From JACVRW01 sp963716215 (GTDB lineage: Bacteria > Actinomycetota > Thermoleophilia > Solirubrobacterales > Thermoleophilaceae), in the NCBI GenBank assembly GCA_963716215.1, contig OY970298.1, positions 2,108,001 through 2,172,000 on the forward strand: 64,000 bases of DNA, in the 5' to 3' direction. Every line of letters starts with the position of its first letter. The first letter of the stretch is position 1. A model generated the notes under the pieces. It did no database searches, was not told where the DNA came from, and saw only the letters and a program-made list of their open reading frames with translations. Positions 57,378-64,000 of this stretch are shown piece by piece. A program made the position numbers and the translations under genes.

Positions 57378-58391
57378 CGCCGCGTACTCCTCGGCGGGCA
57401 CGGTGCGCAGCTGCGCGACGGCGTCACCCAGCGGCACCAGCTCGATGCGCGAGCCCTTGAGCGCCGGCATGACCCCGAACGTCTGCGCGTGGGCGGCGTC
57501 GATCGCAGCCAGCCCGAGGCGGGTGGCCAGCACGCGGTCGAACGCCGTGGGCGTGCCCCCGCGCTGGATGTGGCCGAGCACGGTCGCGCGCGTCTCGAAG
57601 CCCGTGCGCTGCTCGATCTCGCGTTCCAGGCGCTGCCCGATCCCCCCGAGGCGCTCGTGGCCGAACTCGTCCTTGCCGCCGTCGCCCACGACCTCGAGGG
57701 TGCCCTCCTTCGGGGTGGCGCCCTCGGCCACGACGACGATCGAGAAGTACCGCCCGCGCGAGTGGCGGCGCCGGATCAGGCGCACGACCTCGTCGATGTC
57801 GAAGGGGCGCTCGGGGATCAGGATCACGTCGGCGCCGCCGGCCAGGCCGGAGTGCAGCGCGATCCAGCCCGCGTGGCGGCCCATCACCTCGACGATCATC
57901 ACGCGGTTGTGGCTTTCGGCCGTCGTGTGAAGGCGGTCGATCGCGTCGCTGGCGATCTGCACCGCGGTGTCGAAGCCGAACGTCATGTCGGTGCCGCCGA
58001 GGTCGTTGTCGATCGTCTTCGGGACCCCGATCACGGGCAGTCCGTGCTCGTCGTGCAGGCGCGCCGCCGCGCCGAGCGTGTCCTCGCCGCCGATCGCGAT
58101 CAGCGCCTCGAGGTTGAGGGTGCTCATGTTCTCCGCGATCCGCTGCGGGCCGTCGTCGCGGCCGAAGGGGTTGGTGCGAGACGACCGCAGGATCGTCCCG
58201 CCGCGGGGGAGGATGCCGCGCGTGGACTCGATCGTGAGCTCCTCGTACGCGTTCTCGAGCGGCCCGCGCCACCCGTCGCGATAGCCCACGATCGCGTGCC
58301 CGTAGCCGTCGATGCCCTTGCGCACCACCGCTCGGATAACGGCGTTCAGCCCGGGGCAGTCGCCCCCGCCGGTGAGCACGCCGATCCGCAC
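57357..58391 (-). CDS. pfkA: 6-phosphofructokinase, probably pyrophosphate-dependent
   Basis: 344 residues from GTG 58391; TATCGT 8 bases upstream supports this start over ATG 58427. IGVLTGGGDCPGLNAVIRAV, IGGEDTLGAAARLHDEH, VPKTIDNDLGGTDMTFGFDT, EVMGRHAGWIALHSGLAGGA and LGHIQRGGTPTAFDRVLATR are the PFK motifs. In ATP-PFKs the residues at GGDGS and PGTIDND are Gly; here they are Asp (GGEDT) and Lys (PKTIDND), the combination seen in pyrophosphate-dependent enzymes such as that of Amycolatopsis. Phosphorylates fructose-6-phosphate, possibly reversibly. Confidence 0.93.
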   Translation of the reverse strand: MRIGVLTGGGDCPGLNAVIRAVVRKGIDGYGHAIVGYRDGWRGPLENAYEELTIESTRGILPRGGTILRSSRTNPFGRDDGPQRIAENMSTLNLEALIAIGGEDTLGAAARLHDEHGLPVIGVPKTIDNDLGGTDMTFGFDTAVQIASDAIDRLHTTAESHNRVMIVEVMGRHAGWIALHSGLAGGADVILIPERPFDIDEVVRLIRRRHSRGRYFSIVVVAEGATPKEGTLEVVGDGGKDEFGHERLGGIGQRLEREIEQRTGFETRATVLGHIQRGGTPTAFDRVLATRLGLAAIDAAHAQTFGVMPALKGSRIELVPLGDAVAQLRTVPAEEYAAAEAFFG

Positions 58392-58399
58392 GGGGGGTG

Positions 58400-58405
58400 A
58401 CGATA
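58400..58405 (-). promoter_or_regulatory. -10 hexamer TATCGT, leaderless pfkA
   Basis: On the minus strand it ends 8 bases before GTG 58391. Confidence 0.45.
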
Positions 58406-58430
58406 GCGCCAGTGGCCCGCTTGCCATCGT

Positions 58431-58436
58431 CAGAAT
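58431..58436 (+). promoter_or_regulatory. -10-like CAGAAT, leaderless binding-protein gene
   Basis: Ends 8 bases before GTG 58445. Divergent from pfkA, with 53 bases between start codons. Confidence 0.4.
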
Positions 58437-58444
58437 CGATTGCC

Positions 58445-59698
58445 GTGACCGCCCGCCACCGACTGATCGCAAGCTGCGCCGCGCTCGCATGCGCGATCGC
58501 GCTGGGCGGCTGCCTGGGCGATGACGGCGAGCCGGCGGAGCAGCAGCCGATCAAGGGGGATGTGCTCACGCTGTACTCCAGCCGCCCGACCGAAGGGCCG
58601 TCGGCGGCGACGGCGAGGGCGGTCGCGGCCGGGCAGCGCCAGGCGCTGGCCGACGCCCGCGACCGGGCGGGGCGCTATCGCATCCGCCTGGTCGAGCTGT
58701 CGGCCTCGAAGCCCGGCGGAGGCAACTGGGATCCCGGCCAGGTGAGCGAGAACGCGACTCGCGCCTCGGAGGATCCGCGCGCGATCGCCTACCTCGGCGA
58801 GCTGAACCTGGGCGCCTCGGCCGTATCCGTGCCCGTGACCAACGACGCCGGGCTCCTGCAGGTCTCGCCCGGCGACGGCCTCACCAGCCTCACCCAGGAG
58901 CCGCCCCGCTCGGCTGCCGGCCCGGAGCGCTACTACCCGTCCGGCCGCCGCTCGTTCCTGCGCCTGGTGCCCGACGACCTGGTGCAGGCACGCCAGCTCG
59001 TGGACCGCATGGGGGCGCTGGGAGTCGAGCGGCCGGCGCTGATCGTCGGGACCGGCGTCTACGCGCGCGAGCTGGCCGCCGAGGTGGTGGCGACGGCGCG
59101 TGCGGCCGGCATCGAGCCGGTCGACGCCAAGGACCTGCGCGACGATCCGGACTCGGTGCTCGACCTGCCGGCGGAGCTGGCGGAGGCCAAGCCCGACGCT
59201 CAGCCCGACGCCGTGGTGCTAGCACTAGCCCGCGACCGCTACACGGCGGACCTGCTGGCGGGGCTGCGACAGGTCCTGCCGCAGGCGGCGCTCCTCACCG
59301 CGAGCGGGATCCTGGTCGGAAAGCCGCTGGTGGCCGCCCCCGACTCCACACCGCCGGCGCTGGAGGCGGTTGCCCCGGAGGCCCCGCGCGGCAACGGCGA
59401 GGCGGTCGCCCGGCGCCTCCTGGCGCGCATCGCGAGCGGGCAGGGGGAGGCGGTCGCCCAGCCCGCGGCGCTGTGGGGCTACGAGTCGGTGCGGGTGGTG
59501 CTCGACGCGATCCGAACGGCCCAGCGCGGCGGCCCGGCGGACCGCGCCGGGGTGGTGCGCGCGGCGCTGCGCCCGCGGGTGCGACGGTCGCCGATCGGGA
59601 CCTACGAGGTGCACAGAAACGGCGCCGTCGACGGCCTCGGAGTGGCCCTGTACAGGCTCGAAGGGGACCGCTTCGAGTTTGTGCGGAGCCTGCTCTAA
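58445..59698 (+). CDS. Branched-chain amino acid-type ABC transporter binding lipoprotein
   Basis: 417 residues from GTG 58445. The lipoprotein signal reads LACAIALGGCLGDD. The mature part matches periplasmic-binding-protein type I (Leu/Ile/Val-binding) folds: GDVLTLYSSRPTEGPSAATA, RAIAYLGELNLGASAVSVPV, YYPSGRRSFLRLVPDDLVQA, ALIVGTGVYARELAAEVVAT and YESVRVVLDAIRTAQ. It resembles the next gene's product in layout but differs widely in sequence. Delivers a ligand to the LivHMGF system or acts as a receptor. Confidence 0.85.
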   Translation: MTARHRLIASCAALACAIALGGCLGDDGEPAEQQPIKGDVLTLYSSRPTEGPSAATARAVAAGQRQALADARDRAGRYRIRLVELSASKPGGGNWDPGQVSENATRASEDPRAIAYLGELNLGASAVSVPVTNDAGLLQVSPGDGLTSLTQEPPRSAAGPERYYPSGRRSFLRLVPDDLVQARQLVDRMGALGVERPALIVGTGVYARELAAEVVATARAAGIEPVDAKDLRDDPDSVLDLPAELAEAKPDAQPDAVVLALARDRYTADLLAGLRQVLPQAALLTASGILVGKPLVAAPDSTPPALEAVAPEAPRGNGEAVARRLLARIASGQGEAVAQPAALWGYESVRVVLDAIRTAQRGGPADRAGVVRAALRPRVRRSPIGTYEVHRNGAVDGLGVALYRLEGDRFEFVRSLL

Positions 59699-59802
59699 GG
59701 GGAGATTTTCTCCGCGTTAAGCCGTATTGCGATTCACCGCGCGGTCCCGAGCCGTGCGTAGGATCCCCCCGAAGTTCGGCTCCATCTCCTAGGAGGGAAA
59801 AT
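59699..59802 (+). promoter_or_regulatory. Region before the second binding-protein gene
   Basis: GGAGA-TTT-TCTCC (59701-59713) is a small hairpin just after the stop. TAGGAT (59759-59764) is a possible -10, the same hexamer as before livH. AGGAGGGA (59791-59798) is a strong ribosome binding site, 6 bases before TTG 59803. The gene is therefore led, unlike most neighbours. Confidence 0.4.
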
Positions 59803-61092
59803 TTGTCACGAGTACGCTGGCTCGCACTGCTCACGTGCATGCTCGGGCTCTTCGCGCTGACCGTTGCCGCTTGCGGTGACGACGACGACGAAGGTGACTC
59901 GGGCGGTGGTGGCGAGGGGATCTCGGGGACCACCCTGACGATCTACTCGAGCCTCCCGCTGCAGGGCACGTCGAAGGGGCAGTCCGAGGCCGTGATCGCC
60001 GGTGAGCGGCTTGCTCTCGAGGCGGTCAACAACAAGGTCGGCAAGTTCACGATCAAGTACGTGTCGCTGGACGACTCAACAGCCCAGAACCCGGGCACGG
60101 CGGACGAGGCGCAGACCGCGTCCAACGCCCGCAAGGCCGTGCAGGACGAGACGACGATCTTCTACCTCGGGGAGTTCAACTCCGGAGGATCGAAGGTCTC
60201 GCTCCCGATCCTCAACAAGGCTGGCATCCCGCAGATCTCGCCGTCGAACACCTACGTGGGTCTGACGACGGACAAGCCGGGATCCGAGCCGGGCGAGCCG
60301 GAGAAGTACTACCCGGCGCAGAACCGCACCTACGCGCGCGTCGTGCCGGCTGACGACATCCAGGGCGCCGCCCTGGTCACGACGATGGTGGAGGACGGCT
60401 GCAAGTCGCTCCACATCTTCAACGACAAGACCACGTACGGCGCTGGTCTGGCCCGCAACATCGAGCTGGCCGCCGAGGACCAGGGCCTCACGGTCGAGGG
60501 CAACGACGGCACCGACCGCAACGCTCCGAACTACCGGTCGCTCGCGGCCAAGGTGAAGGCCGACTGCTTCGTCGGCTCGGGCGTGACGGGCGAGAACTAC
60601 GTCCAGGTGTTCAAGGACGTGGCGGCCGCCAACCCGACCGTGAAGCTGTACGGACCGGACGGCGTTGCCGAGGCCGCGTTCACGGACCCGGCCGAGGGTG
60701 GTATCCCGGCCGACGTCGGTGCACGCACCAAGATCACCGTTGCCACGCTTGGGCTCGAGGAGTTCAAGAAGCGCAACAACGCCGAGGCCGAGAAGTTCTT
60801 CACGGCCTTCGAGGAGGAGTACGGGGACTCGACACCGGACCCGTATGCCATCTACGGCTACGAGACGATGGCGCTGGCGCTGGCCACGCTCGAGGCCGTT
60901 GGCGACAAGGCCAATGACCGTGAGGCCGTGTACACCCAGCTGTTGACGAACACCAAGGACCGCGAGTCGGCCCTCGGCGTTTACAGCATCGACGAGAACG
61001 GTGACACGACGCTCACCGACTACGGCCTGTATCTGATCAAGGACGGTCAGCCGACCTTCGAGAAGGTCATCAAGGCGCAGGCCGCGGGCTAG
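59803..61092 (+). CDS. Branched-chain amino acid ABC transporter substrate-binding lipoprotein
   Basis: 429 residues from TTG 59803, chosen because AGGAGG precedes it and the product begins with a lipoprotein signal (LALLTCMLGLFALTVAACGD). LTIYSSLPLQGTSKGQSEAV, TIFYLGEFNSGGSKVSLPIL, GIPQISPSNTYVGLT, VEDGCKSLHIFNDKTTYGAG and YAIYGYETMALALATLEAV place it in the Leu/Ile/Val-binding family. Followed by a perfect hairpin and livH. Confidence 0.9.
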   Translation: MSRVRWLALLTCMLGLFALTVAACGDDDDEGDSGGGGEGISGTTLTIYSSLPLQGTSKGQSEAVIAGERLALEAVNNKVGKFTIKYVSLDDSTAQNPGTADEAQTASNARKAVQDETTIFYLGEFNSGGSKVSLPILNKAGIPQISPSNTYVGLTTDKPGSEPGEPEKYYPAQNRTYARVVPADDIQGAALVTTMVEDGCKSLHIFNDKTTYGAGLARNIELAAEDQGLTVEGNDGTDRNAPNYRSLAAKVKADCFVGSGVTGENYVQVFKDVAAANPTVKLYGPDGVAEAAFTDPAEGGIPADVGARTKITVATLGLEEFKKRNNAEAEKFFTAFEEEYGDSTPDPYAIYGYETMALALATLEAVGDKANDREAVYTQLLTNTKDRESALGVYSIDENGDTTLTDYGLYLIKDGQPTFEKVIKAQAAG

Positions 61093-61117
61093 TCAGCCCA
61101 CGCAGTAGAGGTTGCAA

Positions 61118-61151
61118 GATGAGGGGCGGGTCGAAAGACCCGCCCCTCATC
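61118..61151 (+). terminator. Perfect 15-base hairpin with GAAA loop between binding protein and livH
   Basis: GATGAGGGGCGGGTC and GACCCGCCCCTCATC pair perfectly around GAAA, a very stable tetraloop. It lies 26 bases after the stop and 26 before the livH GTG. No T run follows. It could be a partial terminator or an mRNA stabiliser that makes the binding protein more abundant than the membrane subunits. Confidence 0.7.
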
Positions 61152-61153
61152 GG

Positions 61154-61161
61154 TATAGGAT
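61154..61161 (+). promoter_or_regulatory. Candidate -10 TATAGGAT for livH
   Basis: Starts 3 bases after the hairpin and lies 15 bases before GTG 61177, with GGGAG just before the start codon. This would allow livHMGF its own promoter. Confidence 0.35.
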
Positions 61162-61176
61162 CGCGACCGAGGGAGC

Positions 61177-62238
61177 GTGGAAGCAGCATCCGCCACCAGC
61201 GCGCCGTCTCGGCGGCGCTCCGAGGCCGTCAGAGAATTTCTCTCGCAATACGGCCTGATCGCGATCCTGCTCGTGCTCCCGGTCGTCTACGGGATCCAGG
61301 ATCTCTCCAACGACGGGAACCTCAACCGGCTCGGCAACAACCTGGTCGAGGGCCTTTCCAACGGCGCCATCCTGGCGCTGATCGCGCTCGGCTACACGCT
61401 GGTCTACGGGATCATCGAGCTGATCAACTTCGCCCACGGCGAGGTGTTCATGCTCGGCTCGCTTGCCGCAGCGGCGCTCTACGTGCCGTTCGGGCTCACG
61501 CCCGAGACGGCGACCGCCGGCCTGGTACTCGGGCTCGGGGCGATCCTGGTCCTGACGATGATCTCCAGCGCCGTTCTCAACGTGATGATCGAGCGGGTGG
61601 CCTACCGGCCGTTGAGAGGGGCGCCGAAGCTCGCGCCGTTGATCACCGCCGTGGGCATGTCGTTCATCCTGCAGAACGTCGGGATCCTCTGGATCGGCGC
61701 GTCGCAGAAGGCCGTGCCCGACCTGCTCGGGTCGCAGAAGCACCTGATCGACATCTGGGGCGTGACGATCACCCGCGGCCACCTGCTCGCGATCGCGGTC
61801 ACGATCCCGCTCGTGATGTTGCTCACGACCTTCGTGGCGCGCAGTCGCCTCGGTAAGGCGATGCGCGCCACGGCCCAGGACCCGGAGGCCGCCCGGCTGA
61901 TGGGCATCAACGTGGACACCACGATCTCGCTCACCTTCCTGCTCGGCGGCCTGATGGCGGGCGCCGCCGGCGTGATCAGCGCGCTCTACCAGACCTCGAT
62001 CTGGTACTTCCAGGGCTTCTCGGCCGGCCTCTACGCGTTCACCGCCGCCGTCATGGGCGGCATCGGCAACATCCGCGGGGCCGTGCTCGGAGGGGTGATC
62101 ATCGGGATCATCCAGGGCATCTCCGACAACCGCATCGGGAACGACTGGACACCCGCGATCGTGTTCATCTACCTGGTGATCATCATGGTGTTCCGCCCGC
62201 AGGGCCTGATCGGCGAGGAGACCAGGGAGGCCGGATGA
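61177..62238 (+). CDS. livH: Branched-chain amino acid ABC transporter permease LivH
   Basis: 353 residues from GTG. About eight membrane helices. LVEGLSNGAILALIALGYTL, VYGIIELINFAHGEVFMLGS, RVAYRPLRGAPKLAPLITAV and the ATPase-contact loop LGKAMRATAQDPEAARLMGI are LivH signatures. Forms the channel with LivM. Stop overlaps the livM ATG. Confidence 0.95.
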   Translation: MEAASATSAPSRRRSEAVREFLSQYGLIAILLVLPVVYGIQDLSNDGNLNRLGNNLVEGLSNGAILALIALGYTLVYGIIELINFAHGEVFMLGSLAAAALYVPFGLTPETATAGLVLGLGAILVLTMISSAVLNVMIERVAYRPLRGAPKLAPLITAVGMSFILQNVGILWIGASQKAVPDLLGSQKHLIDIWGVTITRGHLLAIAVTIPLVMLLTTFVARSRLGKAMRATAQDPEAARLMGINVDTTISLTFLLGGLMAGAAGVISALYQTSIWYFQGFSAGLYAFTAAVMGGIGNIRGAVLGGVIIGIIQGISDNRIGNDWTPAIVFIYLVIIMVFRPQGLIGEETREAG

Positions 62239-63419
62239 GCAGGGTCGCCCAACTCCGGCACGACCGGCGCACCGGGATCGCGGTTGCGGTGGTCGGCGCG
62301 CTGGCGGTGGCGCTCTTCCCACTCTTCCGCGAGCCGCTCGACGGGCTCACCAACGACGCGATCCTGGCACTCGCCTACGTGGTGATGGCGCTCGGGCTGA
62401 ACCTGGTCGTGGGCTTCGCCGGACTGCTCGACCTCGGATACGTCGCCTTCTACGCCTTCGGCCTGATGGTCACCGGCTGGTGGGCGTCGGACTTCTACTC
62501 CTCGGTCAACAACGAGGAGGGCATCCACATCGGCACGAGCGATTTCGTGACGAACCTGCCCGGCATCCACCTCAACTTCCTGCTGTTGATCATCGGCGCG
62601 ATCATCATCTGCGCGATCGCGGGCGCCCTGATCGGCCTGCCAACCCTGCGCCTCCGCGGCGACTACATCGCGATCGTCACGCTCGCCTTCGGGGAGATCA
62701 TCGGCCGCGTGTTCGCCAACGGCGACGAGATCACGGTCTTCGGCGACAACAAGCTGTCGAACGGCCGGCAGTCGATCTCGCCGATCGACCAGATCAACCT
62801 GCCGATCTACGGCGAGTTCGACTCCGCGACCGATCTCAGGCCGTACTACTGGGCCGTGCTCGCGCTCGTGCTCGTGGTGCTGTTCGTGAACTTCCGCCTG
62901 CGCGACTCGCGCCTCGGCCGCGCCTGGATCGCGCTGCGCGAGGACGAGGTCGCCGCCGCGAGCATGGGCGTCCCGCTCGTCAAGACGAAGCTGCTCTCCT
63001 ACGCGGCCGGCGGCGCCTTCGGCGGCATCTCGGGCGCGTTCCTGGGCCCCTTCTACACCAGCGTCAACGCCAACCAGTTCCAGTTCGGCTTCTCGATCTT
63101 CATCCTCGCGATGGTCATCCTCGGCGGGCTGGGCAGCATCTGGGGGGTGGTGCTCGGCGCTGTCGCGCTCGGCTTCCTCAACCACTGGTTCATCCCCGAC
63201 GTGCTCGACGGCGAGTTCGTCAAGGGCAAGCTCGACTCGCTCGGGCTGGAGTTCACGTTCACCGAGGTCACGTTCGGCGTCTTCGGCTTCCTGCTGGTGC
63301 TGATGATGGTGCTGCGGCCCGAGGGTCTGCTGCCGGAGCGCCGGCGGCAGCTCGAGCTGACCACGACCGGCGAGGGCGGGCTCGAGGAGCCGGGACAGAT
63401 CCTCGAGGTGAGGTCATGA
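62235..63419 (+). CDS. livM: Branched-chain amino acid ABC transporter permease LivM
   Basis: 394 residues. AYVVMALGLNLVVGFAGLLD, LDLGYVAFYAFGLMVTG, LPTLRLRGDYIAIVTLAFGE and the loop LGRAWIALREDEVAAASMGV are LivM signatures; FGGISGAFLGPFYTSVNANQ and VILGGLGSIWGVVLGAVALG follow. The stop overlaps the livG ATG (ATGA). Confidence 0.95.
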   Translation: MSRVAQLRHDRRTGIAVAVVGALAVALFPLFREPLDGLTNDAILALAYVVMALGLNLVVGFAGLLDLGYVAFYAFGLMVTGWWASDFYSSVNNEEGIHIGTSDFVTNLPGIHLNFLLLIIGAIIICAIAGALIGLPTLRLRGDYIAIVTLAFGEIIGRVFANGDEITVFGDNKLSNGRQSISPIDQINLPIYGEFDSATDLRPYYWAVLALVLVVLFVNFRLRDSRLGRAWIALREDEVAAASMGVPLVKTKLLSYAAGGAFGGISGAFLGPFYTSVNANQFQFGFSIFILAMVILGGLGSIWGVVLGAVALGFLNHWFIPDVLDGEFVKGKLDSLGLEFTFTEVTFGVFGFLLVLMMVLRPEGLLPERRRQLELTTTGEGGLEEPGQILEVRS

Positions 63420-64000
63420 ACGCCGAGAACGGCTCGGCCGACGCGCTGCTCGCCACCGAGCACGTGACCAAGGCCTTCGGCGGCCTGGTGGCGGTCGAGG
63501 ACGTCTCCTTCACCGTCAAGCCGCGCTCGATCGTCTCGATCATCGGTCCTAACGGCGCCGGCAAGACCACCTTCTTCAACATGCTGACCGGGCTCTACAA
63601 GCCGACGCTCGGCCGGATCGTGTTCGGCGGCACCGACGTGACCGGCACGCGCCCGGACATCATCACCGCGCTCGGGGTGGCGCGCACGTTCCAGAACATC
63701 CGCCTGTTCTCGTCGATGAGCGCGGTCGAGAACGTGATGGTCGGCCAGCACGCGCGCATGAAGGCGGGCCTGTTCGGCACGATCCTGCGCCCGCCGTCGG
63801 TGCGCAGGGAGGAGCAGGAGGTGCGCGACAAGGCGCGCGAGATGCTCGGGTACGTCGGGCTCGAGGAGGCGAAGTTCGAGCAGCTGGCCAGCAACCTCTC
63901 CTACGGCGACCAGCGCCGCGTCGAGATCGCCCGTGCGATCGCGTCCGACCCCGCGCTGCTGCTGCTCGACGAGCCGACCGCCGGCATGAACCCGCAGGAG
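63416..64000 (+). CDS. livG: Branched-chain amino acid ABC transporter ATP-binding protein LivG (3' partial)
   Basis: The frame runs from ATG 63416 off the window end (195 codons seen). Walker A IGPNGAGKTTFFNMLTG, Q-loop ARTFQNIRLFSSMSAVENVM, signature LSYGDQRRVEIARAIA and Walker B LLLLDEPTAGMNPQE are present. The Asn-Pro after Walker B is typical of LivG. livF is expected just outside the window. Confidence 0.95.
   Translation, partial: MNAENGSADALLATEHVTKAFGGLVAVEDVSFTVKPRSIVSIIGPNGAGKTTFFNMLTGLYKPTLGRIVFGGTDVTGTRPDIITALGVARTFQNIRLFSSMSAVENVMVGQHARMKAGLFGTILRPPSVRREEQEVRDKAREMLGYVGLEEAKFEQLASNLSYGDQRRVEIARAIASDPALLLLDEPTAGMNPQE

Overview
The window is a very GC-rich, gene-dense bacterial chromosome segment with no rRNA, tRNA, CRISPR array, insertion sequence or prophage that I can recognise. 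Gene content (FecR/FN3-type secreted protein, actinobacterial-style PfkA with GGEDT/PKTIDND motifs, HadA/HadB-like dehydratases, DUF1707 protein, SigA-like factor, many GTG starts, many apparent leaderless starts) points to a high-GC Actinomycetota, most likely class Thermoleophilia (Solirubrobacterales-like). The placement is inference. Genes are packed, commonly with 4-nt ATGA/GTGA overlaps. No stretch over 300 bases lacks a gene; the longest gaps (about 100 bases) hold promoters, a palindromic operator candidate or hairpins.

Layout. 1-4.0 kb: signalling locus (Ser/Thr kinase with degenerate receiver, FecR-like secreted protein, CHASE2-HD-GYP protein). 4.0-7.7 kb: DUF47 gene, then a MerR-like/Mop regulator with modABC molybdate uptake genes. 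7.7-15.3 kb: YbjQ and DUF1707 proteins, alpha/beta hydrolase, leuS, LOG-like protein, arginine/lysine-type decarboxylase, amidinotransferase-fold enzyme, acylphosphatase. 15.3-19.6 kb: comEA (frameshifted), comEC, holA. 19.6-29.3 kb: acetyltransferase, aldehyde dehydrogenase, rpsT, murJ, ferritin-like protein, AbiEi/DUF559 protein, lepA, secreted Cys-rich protein, hydrolase, methyltransferase. 29.3-33.8 kb: sigma factor and a redox cluster (two small membrane proteins, apbE, ferric-reductase-like heme protein, ferredoxin, ferredoxin reductase). 33.8-37.6 kb: HadA/HadB-like dehydratase pair, hrcA, dnaJ, prmA. 37.6-43.6 kb: cyclase, HAD hydrolase, YqeY-like protein, phoH interrupted by an intein, ybeY, era, acetyltransferase. 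43.6-56.5 kb: hisIE-trpEGDC, then moxR-DUF58-transglutaminase and htrA, then trpFBA. 56.5-64 kb: SnoaL-like protein, small membrane protein, pfkA, and a branched-chain amino acid ABC transporter (two binding proteins, livH, livM, partial livG).

Four observations stand out. The phoH intein carries the Trp-Cys-Thr signature of class 3 inteins and a LAGLIDADG endonuclease. Many genes have a TANNNT hexamer only 6-9 bases before the start codon, implying widespread leaderless transcription, including two divergent pairs with interlocked promoters. Several genes appear to begin with CTG, in three cases forming a CTGA overlap with the upstream stop. Four genes (comEA, a small secreted protein, dnaJ, prmA) carry single frameshifts; their conserved downstream sequence suggests base-level sequence errors or very recent mutations rather than old decay.
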